A stretch of 64,000 nucleotides of DNA from Trichoplax sp. H2 (taxonomy: Eukaryota; Placozoa; Uniplacotomia; Trichoplacea). A program made the translations under genes and the position numbers. This document shows, in pieces, positions 24,839 to 39,200 of the stretch; position 1 is the stretch's first letter; the number at the start of each line of letters is the position of its first letter. The notes under the pieces were generated by a model, which saw only the letters and a list, made by a program, of their open reading frames with translations, had not been told where the DNA came from and did no database searches. Where the stretch lies: NCBI GenBank assembly GCA_003344405.1, contig NOWV01000113.1:62001-126000 (forward strand). Direction: 5' to 3'.

Positions 24839-27376
24839 CTTGCCAACGATCGTTCGTTTCCACTTTCACGATCTGCAGGAAATGTTATATTACATAATCT
24901 GCATCAACAGTATATGGGGTGACGTCTGACGTCACGATACAACAACTGACGCTACCACCAAATGAGCTGATGAACCAGTGACTCAAGAACGTGAACAAAC
25001 TGCACAGTACAGTACAGTAGAGACCCTACAGTATACTGTACTGCACATCCAGCCGATCAAGCCATCGAACATCGACAATCGAGTGATGTAAGCGGACTGA
25101 CGGATCTTGGATGTTAGTCTCGTGATAGTCAGGCCTGTATTATTATTATTTATATATATATTATATATTTATATTATTTATAATTATTGTAGTAACATAC
25201 AGTACAGTATACTGTATAGTGTACTGTAATCCTTATTACAATGTACAGTACTGTAGAAAAACGCCAGAATTTATAGAAGTATTTTTGACTTTAAGTGCCA
25301 ATATTAGTAGCTCGAACACATTTTATGTAAATTTAAATTACATATTCGCATAAAGCGTTTTATTTCCAATCTAATGATTCCAAATTTGTCTAATAAGGAC
25401 TTAAAATTATAATTTCGTATAGTTTCAATCACGGGGAAAGACTTATGAGACCCCCTCTGTACATGGTACTCACAGCATAAGAGGTACCACTGTATTGGAA
25501 TATCGGGGATTACAATATTAAACTAAAGAGAAATGGGAGAAACTCTCTTTTCTCTATGGTAGTCTCTGAGAAAGCTGTACTTACTCCACGATACCAATCG
25601 AGACCGTATAAAGTACAGTATATATATATATATATATGTATCTATTTATTAAAGCATTAGGTACCGCTATACCGTAGATGATAGCGGCGGATTTCTGCTA
25701 GTCATTTATAAATTAACTCACTACTAGTCGGGGATTCTAGGTGACGCCTAGTTAGTTATCAATATTAAAAATGTAAACTCAAATCGAAGTTCAGATTTAG
25801 AAACAGTAGCATAATCTGGTAATATGCTATAATTCTACAGTATGACACAATTATAGTAGGCCATTTCCAATCGCTACGCCACGGCCTCCCTTAAAACTCC
25901 TGCCTTCCGATTGTATCGTAGTTTCTGCATCGATGGTCAAGTCACTCGCCATAGCATAGTTGCAAGGTATCGGGTACCGAGTGCGCAATGGATACTGCTG
26001 AAATTGCAATCGCGACTACTGCACATTTCTTTAGTAGTTCCTGACTTTATCAAGGTCAAAAAGTGCTCAAATTTGACGATTTTAGCTGTAAGGCTTAAAT
26101 ACCTTTTAACCTAAATACTCCACACTCTTGCACTGTACTAATCATTTTTCATAATGAGCCAACATAGTATCTGCATTGAATAATAATAATAATAATGAAA
26201 TGGCATACCTATCATACTGCAATAGCATGCTGAAGGAATTCGTCGTCGTTATTGGAATCAGTTAATAATAATAAATTGTAAAGTATCTAGGACACTGGCA
26301 CATTTCATATCCAATAGAACCATTTAGAAGTGTGTGAAAGTAATTGCAGCTGTTAATTTATAAATTGCAATAGTGTTTGCTTGCATCTGCACTTCATGTC
26401 TTAATAGAATAAGATTTTTTCTGCTCCAATGGCATAGAAAAAGTAAGATGTTGACAATATACGTTGTTAATCAATTCTTTCGACTTGAATTGATAATAAA
26501 TTAACAGCATGAGAATCATTAAGATATTGCCACGATACTACTTTGGCGACAGGTTAACTCATCATCATGCACTTCCTCTTCCTCTATTACTATAAATTGC
26601 CAAATGTTCAAATAACGCCATCGACGCAATTTCATCTCAGGATTAAGGCGTGATTAAGTCAACATAATTAAATATTTAAAATAGCTCATCTTTAATTAGA
26701 TACCAGCTACATCTGCTGGTTATACAGTACTGTACAGTGCGGTACTAGGCGAACTCAACGCCAGTTACAGTAATAAAGTGCGGATGTGTACAGGAGTATT
26801 CTGTTAAGAATGTTGTAGTACGTAAAATCGTCGATACATATTATTAAATAGTAATTAATACGAAGGCGAGTCAATATTATAATAAAAGATATACAATAAA
26901 GCCGTAGGCACAAGCTAAAATCTCAACATAAATGTCTGTACCGTTAAACAAACTATTCTATACGTATATGTCGGATACGTGTATGCTAAAATAGTTGGTC
27001 ATTTATATGTGCCTGTTTAAATACACTACAAAGTATCGTATTGAAATACAGTATTAGCACCGGTACTTGAGAAGAAGACAATTTTATTCAATATCGACTT
27101 GAAACAGAAGAAATATTGATTATATTACTGTATATCTGGATAGATTCTTTCCACCAGGAGGAGTTGCAAGGCTATAAATTAGTTTTTCTATTTCAAGCTG
27201 AAGTAAGATGACCATATCTCCATTATCGCAACAAGGTAATGCGCGTGTACTGTAGAATTATTTTTTTAATAATTATAATCGCACACATTAGGATAAAGAT
27301 AGTATAGTAAAGCGCTGAATTTTATTATCGGCGTGTCTTAGGCCGATTTTTAATTACTCCAATATTGTTTTAAGGG
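24839..27376. other. Intergenic spacer between divergent ceramidase and carboxylase genes
   Basis: Should hold both promoters. It contains GTACAGTAC-type motifs (about 25000-25035, 25197-25250 and 26725-26742), low-complexity TA/ATT runs (25139-25195, and a TA run at 25617-25637) and an AAT run near 26180. No coding exon was recognised. Confidence 0.5.
25614..25640. repeat. TA microsatellite
   Basis: A perfect run of alternating TA of about 22 bases ending in TATGTATC. Likely length-variable. Confidence 0.8.
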
Positions 27377-30300
27377 ATGAAAGAAACGTCAAAAAATCAA
27401 CCATCAGAGGATCTAAAATCCGTAAAACGTCTTCACCGACATGATAAAAGCATTATGCAATCCATACTGAAATTTCTGTATCAGCCGATCGATCCGTCAT
27501 CTCTTGGTATTACAAGGATTTTATTCGGTGAGAACTATCTACTGCACTTGACACGGTATTACTTAAATGGGTGTTCAATCTGTTTAAGTATGCTGCAGAA
27601 ATTAAATCTTATTTAAAACCTAGCTTTTAAATTAACTGTAAAATGCTATCTAGGCTTTTTGATGATCTTTGATATTACACAAGAACGTGGCATGGTTTAC
27701 ATCAACTTAAGATGGGGTGATCCGAAAGCCTGCGAATTTCCTTTACTAAGCAATTTACCAATCTTATCTGCTGACTGGATGCATATTTTGTATTTGTCGA
27801 TGATTGCTGCTGCTATCGGTATATGTATCGGATTTTACTATCGTATCGCTAGTATCTGGCTTGCACTAGGCCATTGGTACCTTATCTTGATAGATAAAAC
27901 TGCTTGGAATAATCATACATATCTTTTCGGCCTTTTTACAATCTTCTTTTCAGTTACGAATGCTAATCGATGGTGGTAAGTTGCCATATTTATTGATATT
28001 GAAGTATAGTTGTAACAAAAGAGAAATCACCACGATCACTTTAAAAGTGTGATATACGTATCGATGTAGATATCTCTTCTACATGGCTATTATGCTTCTT
28101 TTATCTACTACAATTTTAAGTTTACTAATTATATATAATTAATTAAACCCTATAATTTGAACAAAATCAAGGTCTGTTGATGGAGTCTTAAATCAAAAAA
28201 TTAATAATGTTCATATTCCACGTTGGAACTTAGCGCTGTTTCAGTTTCAGGTAAATACAACTACAAAATAAATTAAGTATGTGGTACCTTATCATCGGAT
28301 GACTTACTGTAAATATTTATACTTCGAAACAGATTTTCTTGGTATATTTCTTAGCTGGCGTGAAGAAACTTAATTCTGACTGGATTACGGGTAGTTCAGT
28401 TACGACGGTTGGCAGTCATTGGGTTTTTGCCCCTTTGCGTTTATTATTAACTACCCAACAAATAAGCCAATATGTTTTGCATTATGGTGGATTAATCTTC
28501 GATTTAATCGAAGGATACTTACTCTTTTTCAACATTACTCGACCCTTAGGAATTGCATTGGGCATTTACTTTCATATTTGTAATTCGCAGATTTTCACCA
28601 TAGGAATTTTCCCTTATGCTATGTTAGCCACTCTTCACATCTTTTGTAATCCTGATTGGCCAAAAAAAGTTATCATGAGGCTGTCACCTCGATGGAGAAA
28701 ATATTTCTTGCTCGATACACCACCAAAATATTCAGCATCCAATTGTTATTATAACGATTACAATCCAGATGACACTGGAAGTAGTGATCAAGAACGACTA
28801 GGTGATTCTGTTATAGAGAAGAAGTGGATACAGGAAGATTCCACTAAAACGAAAGGAATACAACAATTTAATTCACAAAATCGGCTGACGATGGCCATAC
28901 TAGCTGGATATGTAACTCTGCAACTTTTTCTACCCTTCTCTCATTTTATAACCCAGGTAAAAACTACTGGTATATACTGTCTAACAAATGTAATTGTCGA
29001 CTATGAGTATAGGATCATCTATTCATTTTAAGTCAAAATAGATTAAAGATATTTTCTGCATTATCTAGTTTAAATATTCCGTTCAAGATGTGATAGAAAT
29101 ACTTATCTCTTATATTAGGGCTACAATACATGGAATGAGCGTGGTCTTTACGGGTATTCGTGGGATATGATGGTAAATAGCTGGTCTTACCCTAAAATTA
29201 AAATCTTAGTTGTGGATTTATCTAATGGTAAACAGTATGGCGTTTTACCAAAGGTAATATAACTGCTAATTAAGGCAATCACTCAATATCAGATTTTATC
29301 AGTTCTTGCATTAGACCATGAATGTATTTACATCAGCATTCCATTTAAACGTCGCATTACCAAATTCTATACTTGAATATTTCGGTTCATATTTGTAATG
29401 CTTTCAAAATTGATGCTCCAAAATATTTATCAACTTATATAGTACGATATGTAATATCAATTTTATAATGACGATTTCATTAAGTGAATATAGTAAAATG
29501 GATATTTTGCAAGAAAATGGATGTACTAGCTATTAAGATCAGTATCAAGTAATAGCAAGGATAATTCATTTTATAAAACAACGTTATTTAAATGTTTATT
29601 TGTCTCCTATAAACTTATTAAAGTATCACGCTTCGATAATAATTATTACACATTGGTCAGAGTCCAATATTGCTAACTGAAATAGGTTCAATATAATGGC
29701 CGATAATTAATCTGTAATTAAAAAATATTTACCGCTCCATGATATAAAAATATTCTTGTGTATAAGTATTGATGCCGAATATGAGCGATGGTATAGCTAA
29801 TTTAAGATAATTTTTTATTAATTAATCTTATATCTTCATTTACATATATACTGCACTTTAGAGCTTTATTGGTGGCGCAGATTCAAGATTTCTACGCTGG
29901 AGTACTTATCCTAGCATGATTAAGCAATACGGCAATTGTCTTGCGAAACAAATGAAAACTTCGTATGAAATTAAACAGCCAGCAGTGTATTTGGATATTT
30001 GGAAGTCAATGAATGGTCGATTTAGGCAAAGGCTTATCAATCCAAAAGTTGACATCGTTTCTGCACCGTGGTCACCATGGAAAAAGACTCCCTGGTTAAT
30101 GCCATTGCTAGCTAATTTAACCAACTGGAGAAATAAAATGCCCGAGCTTAAGAAAAGATATTCTATAGACGATAAAAGTCGAATTATACGATTTTATGCT
30201 GATTTCCCTGGCTATACACAAGAAGTACCTGTTCCAGCTGCTCTGCAAGCTAACCTAACTGTCCTTGAAGGTCAAGTCGAGGTTAATGCTAGCCGTTACA

Positions 30301-30665
30301 TTTACAAATTAAACCCGAAAATGACAATTAGGTTACCTTCTAATGTCACACATACGGTCACTGTTACCTCCGAAAGGCCTGCCGCTTATTTCTATCGGAT
30401 TGAAAATGCAACGCTAGCAAGGATTCTAGCAGAAGAGAAGGAGAATATAAAAAATAGAGTAGAAGATTATAGCCCTAAGAGCTATCTTACTTATTTTAGC
30501 ACCAGCGTTCGATTCGTTACTGGAAATATAATAGAGTTTTTGAAAAGTAAAGTTTTAATTTATTATCACATTGCCATAAATACTTTCGATGCTATTCAAA
30601 ATATTATAGAATCCGAAAATATCACGGATTCAACTCTAGATTCAGTTTCGCCTTCTAATAATTAA
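27377..30665 (+). CDS. GGCX: Vitamin K-dependent gamma-glutamyl carboxylase, copy 1
   Basis: Carboxylates Glu to Gla in secretory proteins in the ER membrane, using reduced vitamin K, CO2 and oxygen. Six exons: 27377-27527, 27654-27975, 28172-28250, 28333-28956, 29119-29253, 29862-30665, all GT-AG and in phase, 704 residues (human 758). The N-terminus is cytosolic with no signal peptide. Then come the multi-pass HTTM-type membrane domain and a luminal beta-rich domain. Landmarks: DPSSLGITRILFGFL; DITQERGM; DKTAWNNHTYLFGL; SVDGVL; VYFLAGVKKLNSDW, where the lysine pair (residues 195/196) matches human K217/K218 including the catalytic base; LPFSHFITQGYNTW; GLYGYSWDMMV; MIKQYGNCL; AVYLDIWKSMNGRFRQR; and SAPWSPWKKTPW. 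A poly(A)-like AATAAA lies 25 bases past the stop (30690). The paralogue is at 47845-51735 with identical intron positions. Confidence 0.95.
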
Positions 30666-33600
30666 AATTAGACGATAAATATATTACTTAATAAATTAAG
30701 TTGATAAATATCTAAGGATCATTTATAAAAGCCTAAATAATTGTAATTCGGCTAAAGCCATAACGTTATCGGTCATGCTATAATTCTAAGAGCTATGAGC
30801 AGCATTGCGATATTGTATATCATACTATCATATAATAGGCTGAGTTCTACATATTTAGATCTCCTTATGAAATATACAGGATGATACATCACTTATTATT
30901 GCGTAATGAATGCTTTATTGGCCCCGAAGGTTCACAGTCTTCTTAACTCAAAATTTGAGTTAATAAAAGGTTACACTTTCATTATACCTTCCATTATAAA
31001 CAATTACTTTAATAAGTACATTATATCTGATTATTCTACGCCACTTAGTGCTTTCCCTCATATTATTACCACACTTACCACACTTTCAAAACATAACTAC
31101 TATAATTAGCCAAAATTGCTATATATTGCAAATGTCTTTACATTACTTAACACTGTATGCCAAATAAAAGATTAACGTAGACTTTGATTATGAATTTATT
31201 TTGATCTATCATAACCTGTAGCAACGTAGTATAGATGTGCCGTACGTAAGAAATAAAATATTTTAAATCGATAAGGCAATTATTAGCATTATATAATGAT
31301 TTCATCATCATTCTAGCTCTCAAAGTATTGTACTCCTATACTGTACCTTAAAAGTTTTGGTAACTGACTGTGATTAAGCGATTCTTAGTAGTTGGCATGT
31401 ACAATCTTTTACTTCGATTTATTCTATCGATGGAATTTATTGCACGCAGTACGATTGAACATTTGGACTTAATAATGGCATGACGGTGCTTTTCTGTTTA
31501 TAAACTTCAGTGTTAAGGTCGTCAAAATTCGTAAAAAGTGAAAATTTTACAGATATTGATTACCCTATTAAAAAATATGGCTGCGCAAAATTTAAGCAAT
31601 TACGGATATGTTGCCTGTTAAAATACACATATAGTTCCTAGGATAATAAATTTATATTGTTTATCATATATAAAAGTTAATGCAACTAATTGCCTTACAT
31701 TTTGTGAATTAGGTGCTGTGATAACTCCATAACCTATAGTGGAATTCATTTCTACCACTTTTAAAGACTTAATCAGATCAGTTTCATAGGCGATCCTCTT
31801 AAAGCAATACTTATTTCATTGCAGTAAAATTTAAGATTTTAAAATCATAGTAAATCTCATTTATTAGGATTGCTACGTAATAAAAGAATGAAATCAAATC
31901 GCTGAATCTTGCACACTAATATATGCCTTCTTATTGATAACATTTGAATAAAGCAAATATCATTAAATCAAAAGATTTTGATAGACTAATGTTGATTCTG
32001 CTGTAATAGCTATGTGCGTATTTCTTTTGTCTAGTTAATGAGTACGATGTATGCAGTTTACACATTCTGCAGTTAACCTATTTTTATAATTCATACTGCC
32101 AATAATCGTCTTGTAAAAAAATAAGAATTTACTATAGTAGCAGTAGCTTTTAAAGGTTTTAAAATTATTCACTTACAGATTTATTTCTAAATATTCTATT
32201 GATAGCAGGATAGAAGTATCATTCTTGGATGCTGTATAAATCTGCACTAGTCAGGAGCTAAAAATTCTCTAACGGCAGCAAGCACCAAAGTTTTGGATCA
32301 CTGATTTAGATATTCTAGTAATTATGTGTGGAAATAGCACAGTAGTTATGTTTCTAGCAATAAATCATATTTAGTCAAAACTATAAATCTTCTAACAGTC
32401 ACAGATATCGAAGATCCTACCTACATCTCGCAAATTATCTATAGCATTTATCGTCGTGAAGTACTAGCAGGCTTGTTATATAAATTAGCCTAAAATTGTA
32501 TACTCTTAACAATGTTACTGATGATTTTGAATCGCTTATTCTGAAATTTGTTTCTGGACATGAGAGTGTCTGTAGTAAAATGGCTATTTATATATAGCGA
32601 AATCAGGAATTACGGCAAAAATATGATTCTGCGACAGTAGTTCACATCAGAACTATTAAGTCAATCATTTAAAGATTTTTTTCTATGTATTAGAGTACAT
32701 GTACCATGGAAATACCGGTAGTATATATTCATCTAATGAAATAGCGATGAAATTTTAAACGTAATATATTGAGGATAAATTTTACATCAAGTTTATGTAC
32801 ACATAATAAAATATGAGAAGGTTTTATTATCACAATCTATAAATATTGGTAAAAATTCGTACGCTCGCGGAATTTGATATGATGTGGTATAGTTGCAATT
32901 ATTGATTTCTATGTGTCTGTTTTTTAGCGAATAAAAGTTGATTTAGTTGCTGTTCGTAAACGTATCAGTCTAGTACTTTAGAGTCCATATAATATTCTAT
33001 TGAACTAGTAGGCGAAATACCGTACATTAATTAAACAAACTAATTATAGCAAAGGCAAGTAATGTAGTGTTCAATTCTATGTAAACTATAAGTTTGAGTA
33101 AATAGCTCTCTAAAAAAATTGTCCATACCGTTCATTAATCAGCATAGCATATTATACATTCACCGTAAATAGTACACTAGATAAAACGATAAAGTTTATG
33201 TCGCAAATGAAATATTTTCCCTTTTATATCCGGATAATTCAGCTGATACAAGTTAAAATGTGGACTGTAATCATTGTAGCGAACAACATTATGAGCCTCT
33301 AATAGCTGGAAAAAAATTGTATCCATTTCATCTTTCTCTAATAACGTCAACAGCTGTACCGTATGAAGTTTTGTTGTTATTGATAATGCTTACTGCAATA
33401 CTTTTGAGACATGTAGTAAAGAAAGAAAGAAAAGAATATCATAAAGAGAAGATGATACTGGATTTATTAGTACCATATGAATTAGTGTTATTTACGATAT
33501 TAACTTTATAACGTATTATTAATTTACCTACATCACGTGTAAATGTACGCTCACACTTGGGTTCAGGTACTGTATTTGTTTATACTTTATTTTATCTCAA

Positions 33601-36262
33601 TAAATATAAAAGAGGCTTTGAGACCATGCTAGAAATGACACTTTGAGTAAATCCTGGTAGTAGCATCCAACTATCGCTTCGTTAGAGCAGGTTTAGAGTA
33701 ACCAGATTCGGCTACTGATGAATGCGCTATAAGAAGCTGTAATGATCGCTATGAAATTAGTCAGAGTCTTTTTTTAATTAGTCTTAGTCTTAGTCCGCAA
33801 TAGAATAGGCTTCTTAATATATCGAGACACTAGCTATTAATTTAAGATAAACTACTTTGCTACTTTGCCCACGTATTATTCTCTCTATATTAGTCAAGCA
33901 TAAATGTTGATCTATCAAATTCTAGGACTTCATAACACGCTTTTAAAATGATGTCGAGTTAATAATTTAATGTTCTATTATTTTTAGCTTCAAATTACAC
34001 TTTGCGAATCATTAGATATCAAAAAATATTAACCATTAATAAGAAAAACAAATTTTCTGTCTATGGTATAGTAATTTTCAACCTACGTGCATCGCATAGA
34101 GTAACAAGTGCAACGGAAAAGTTACTAAAATTAACAAAAATACATCATATTACGGCAATTAATTTTTTATTTTCCGAGTATCATATTGTTGTCATTATTC
34201 TAGTGTACAGTATTTTACTAGCTTTAAGATATCCGAGTAAGTTCTTCTATAGATTTATAAACACCGTACCGAGCTAAGATATATTGTAATTCGATGCTAT
34301 TTTTACCTCTATTTAAATTCTGTACCTAATTTAATATCAATAATATACTCCCAAATTTGACCATGATATTCATTAACCACAACGTTAACGAGGAAATCTT
34401 AGTATTTTAATTTATTACTATCTATCGTAAATACAAACCTCTGGCAGTCATGATGGTCACTTTAAGTGGATTGAAATCTTCAATTAATGGAGCGAAATAA
34501 ATAAAAAATTAGCTTAAAATGAACACTTATGCAAGCCAGATGTGGCACACATGTTTTAAAAACGTATCCCTAATTCATACCTGAATTATTAATCACTTTT
34601 AGAATAATTAGCATCGTAATACTCGTTGTACAATGGATGCAGTTAAAATTTTACTGAGTCCATTCAGACGTAATAGCCGAACTTAATTTAGTCGTATATT
34701 GGCGACTCTTCATTGTCCTGAACCAGGGCGTGATTACGCATTAGGAAAGTAACTTGTATTTATGGCTGACGTAGAACGTTCTATATTAGTAGTGCCATAT
34801 TCTTAACCTAGAATTACAACGGCTATAATACTAAGGATGTTGTCTTGAGCAGGTATTACTAAAGCAAAAGGGGAAAATAGACTACTCTTAGCATCATTCT
34901 AGAATTTCATGGATCTTGACCGACCAACCTAATGAAATTGACAATTTTTATTAAAGTTTTAATCATTGTAAGCTATTCTGAATAGGCATTACAGTATTAG
35001 CCGAGAGCACAACGCATATTGGTAGATCAATCCAACTGCAAGGATATTTTCCATTTTTATCATTTTTTTATAGCTATAATCTATTGTAATTTCGTTAAAT
35101 TTTAATATGCGTCATAGCTAATTGTCTAAATAATGATGATCCTTAATATCCTCTGATATGGAGGGTACGGTATGGTAGCCCTGACTTTAAAAATGTTTTT
35201 TTATTAATTTTAGGTTACTAAACTGCCATACCAGTAAAATATCAGGATAGCACGTAGACTTTTGCTAGTTTCATAATCGAGATTTATGAATTTACCGGTA
35301 TGCTTTATTTCTAAGTTACAAGTGAAATTAAGGCGTAGAACCTAAATTCTCTGTCTTTCACTTAACCCTTTAATTCGCGCAGCCGCTTTCGCAGTTTCTC
35401 TTAAACTTATGGTTGCCGTATGAAAACAACACAGTTATATAATAAGTATTTAATAACCAACCTTCCATATAAATATCACAATGACAACGATATTCTCGTT
35501 AACAATTTCTAGTAATTAATTGACCGATATTTCATATATATGTGGTACAAAGATTAGTAGATGAATTAAAATATTACCTTTTTATTAATTAAGATTCTAA
35601 TGCCTGTAAATATTTGATGTATATGCATGGTAACAGATACTGTACTGTACTTGGAAAGAATTGAGGCTGTAATCTTTTCAGCTTAGTAAGTAGATTAGAT
35701 TTAACTCAGTCCTAGTGCAGAAATATCTCATGTTTACGTACTTTAAGATTCGTTGATTTATTTATTTTTATCTATCGCATTTCAAATTCAATAAATCGCT
35801 AATTAATCCATTTAACTGACTTGAAATAAATAACATGAGCTTCCACTTTTCATCTTAAGATTCAATTTGAAAAATCAAGTATTTATTATAAACCTTTTAT
35901 ACAAAGGAAATACGCGTAAATCTACGATATCTGACTGATCTACATTATAACATAATATTATGTGGTAGTTAATTATGGCTATTATATAAGATGCAGTAAT
36001 ATACAGCAATACAATACTTGATAGCTATGAATATGTGTATCGATAATCGTATAAAACATTTTATCTATCAAAATTCGCTGAAGATGAAAGATATCCAATG
36101 CTTTCATGCGTATGATATTGAAATACCAGGATGATTGATTTGATAAAGAATAATAATCGAATTTTAAATAACTTTCGATACATAAAATGAGCTCTTCATG
36201 CTTGCATTGACTGAAATAGTGTAAGTAGCTGCCATATTATTATAGAGTACATAGAGAGGGCC
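30666..36262. other. Intergenic spacer, including duplicated block copy 1
   Basis: The stretch 31020-34620 is the first copy of a diverged direct duplication (separate entry). Short frames such as 33260-33511 and 34002-34277 are not kept in the second copy, so they are not called genes. The stretch 34620-36262 is AT-rich with no recognised feature. Confidence 0.5.
31020..34620 (+). repeat. Segmental duplication, copy 1 (noncoding block)
   Basis: Collinear with 41010-42290 plus 46150-47190. Matching anchors: TAGTGCTTTC at about 31045 and 41030; AACGTATCAGTCTAG at about 32958 and 41641; AGCTCTCTAAAAA at about 33104 and 41770; GATTCGGCTACTG at about 33704 and 46215; and GCCAGATGTGGCACACATGTTTT at about 34535 and 47119 (shared word GCCAGATGTGGCACACATG). 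Copies differ by many substitutions and indels. No reverse transcriptase or transposase frame is seen. Confidence 0.7.
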
Positions 36263-39200
36263 TTAGAATGTTTCTGATGATAAAATTTCGAAAAATTTCT
36301 CATGCATTAAAGCAGCTTCCTCGTGCTTACCTTGATCTTCATAAAGCTGTCCAATGGCGAAGTATAAACTTGCAATTGCTGGATGGTTATGATCAAGGAC
36401 CAATCGTCGAATTCTAAGTGATTTCTTAAACATAGAAATAGCCTCTTCATGATTCTTTTGATCACAATATATAGCTCCTAGATTACTATATGAGTCAGCA
36501 ATAGAAGGATGATTGTGACCAAGGAATGAACATTGAACTTTGAGTAACTTCTTATATGTAGAAATGGCCTCTTTAAGTTTACCTTGCTTAAAATAGGCGT
36601 TTCCCATGTTATTATATATTGCAGCAAGATCAGAATGATTATCACCAAGGATTGACAATTGAATTTTGAGTGAATTCTTATACATAGATATACTCTCCTC
36701 ATACTTTCCTTGGTCAAGATAGACATTTCCGATGTTGACATACGTCATGACAAGATCGGGATGATTATGACCTTGGACTGACAATCTAATTTCAAGTGAT
36801 TTCTTATGCATAGAAATAGCTTCTTTATATTTACCCTGTCTTCTATAGCAGATTCCTAAACTACTATATGAATGGGCAACTTGGTGATGATTGTGACCAA
36901 AAAGTGACAACCTAATTTTGAGCGATTTCTCATGCATAGAAATAGCTTCATCATCCTTTTCTAACTCGTAAAGGCTAAGCCCAATATTATTATATGCCAT
37001 AGCAAGATTGTGATCATCGCAGTCTGTGACTAATATTTGAATTTTAAGTGACTTCTCGTAATTAGAAAAGGCTTCTTCATACTTACGTTGAGCATAGTAA
37101 ATATTTCCTATCTCACTATATGATTGGGCGACATCAGTGTGATTATCACCTAAAGTGGACTTATGGATTTTGAGCGACTTTTCATACATAGAAATAGCCT
37201 TTTCATGCTTGCCCTGCTTAAAATAGGCATTTCCTAAGTCCTTATATGATCTAGCCATATCGGGATGATTGTCATCAAGAACAGATAATTTTACTTCGAG
37301 TGACTTCTTATACATAGAAATTGCCTGTTCACAATTTCCTTGATTCATATATGCAGTTCCTATTCTGCTATATGACATAGCCACTTTTGGATGATTATGA
37401 CCAAGGGTTGACAATCGAATTTTAAGTGCCTTCTTATGCATAGAAATAGCCTCTTCATGCTTATTCTGAATAGCATAAACAATTCCCATATTGTCCTTTA
37501 TATCAGCGATATGGGGATGATCGCCTTTATGGACTAATAATTCAATTCTGAGTGACTTCTCATACATCGTAATAGCTTCTTCATGCTTGCCTTGTTTAAA
37601 ATGCTCGTTCCCTAAATTGATATACGAATCAGCAATTTGGGGATGATCGTGACCGAGGACTGATAATTGAATATTGAGTAACTTTTCGTACATGGAAATA
37701 GCCTCTTCGTGACTTTCTTGTTTAGCATACTCATCAGCTAGATTGCTGAATGAATTAGCAACTTCGATATTATCTTCGCCAAAGACTGACGAACGAATCT
37801 TTAGCGATTGTTTATACATAGAAATGGCTTCTTTATGTTTACCTTGATCGCTATATACCATTCCTATATTGCTATATAATTTTGCAACTTCAGGGTGATT
37901 GTGGCCAAGGACTGATAATCGAATTTTGAATGATTTCTTATACATTGAAATAGCATCGTCATGCTTACCCTGACGAAAATAGACGTTTCCCATCTCATTG
38001 TATGATTCAGCTAAGTGGGGATTACTAGAGACTGATGATTGAATTTTGAGTGACTTTTCATACAGAGAAATAGCCTCTTCGAACTTTCTCTGATGAAAAA
38101 AAACATGCCCCATGTTACTATATGAATTGGCAATATCGGGATGACTATGATCAAGGACTGATAATTGAATTTTAAGTGCCCTCTCATACATAGTAATAGC
38201 ATCTTCAGATTTGCATAGATGAGCATAGGCATTTCCCAGATTTTTGTATGATATTGCAACATGAGGATGCTTGTCACCAAGGACTGACAATTGAATTTTA
38301 AGTGACCTTTTAAACATCTCAATGGCTTCTTCATACTTCTTTTGAATGGAATAAACTTGCCCTAAGTTGTTATATGACATGGCAACATCGGAATGATTGT
38401 GACCAAAGACTGACAATTGAATTTTGAGTGACTTGTTGTGCATAGAAATAGCCTTTTCATGTTTGCCCTGCTCCTGATATACAACTGCCATGTTGTTATA
38501 TGACTTAGCTACATCGTCATGCTCGTGACCAAAGACAGATAAATTAATTTTGTGTGATTTCTCGTACATAGAAATAGCATCTTCATACTTGCCCTGATTG
38601 TAATAGATATTTCCAATATTATTGTATAATGCAGCAACATCTAGGTGATTACTACCAAGAGTAGACAGATAAATTTTAAGTGACTTCTCATACATAGAAA
38701 TAGCCTCTTCATGCTTGTTCTGATTTCTATACACAATGCCTATGCTATTATATGATCTAGCAACATCAGGATGATTGTGATCATAGACTGATAGTCGAAT
38801 TTTGAGAGATTCCTCGAACACAGAAATAGCTTTTTCATACTTGTTTTGATCACAGTAGACCCATCCTAAGTTATAATATGATGCAGCAACATCAGGATGA
38901 TTATGGCCGTGGGCTGATAATCGAATTTTGAGCGACTTCTCGAGCATAGAAATAGCTTCTTCAAGCTTGCCTTGCTTTCTGTAGATAGTACCAATATTGT
39001 TATAAGACTGAGTAACGTCAGGATGATTATGGCCAAGGGCTGATAATCGAATTTTGAGCGACTTCTCGAGCATAGATATGGCTTCTTTATGCTTACCTTG
39101 ATCGCCATACACAATTCCGAGATTGTCATATGATGCAGCAACATCAAGATGGTTATCACCAAGGGCTGACAATTTAATTTTGAGTGATTTCTTATACAAA

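Noticed and set aside
24603-24929. Plus-strand 108-codon frame
   Set aside because: It is antisense to the ceramidase signal-peptide exon.
33260-34277. Small frames 33260-33511 and 34002-34277 as membrane proteins
   Set aside because: They are hydrophobic by AT-rich composition, are not kept in the duplicate block, and have no recognisable family.
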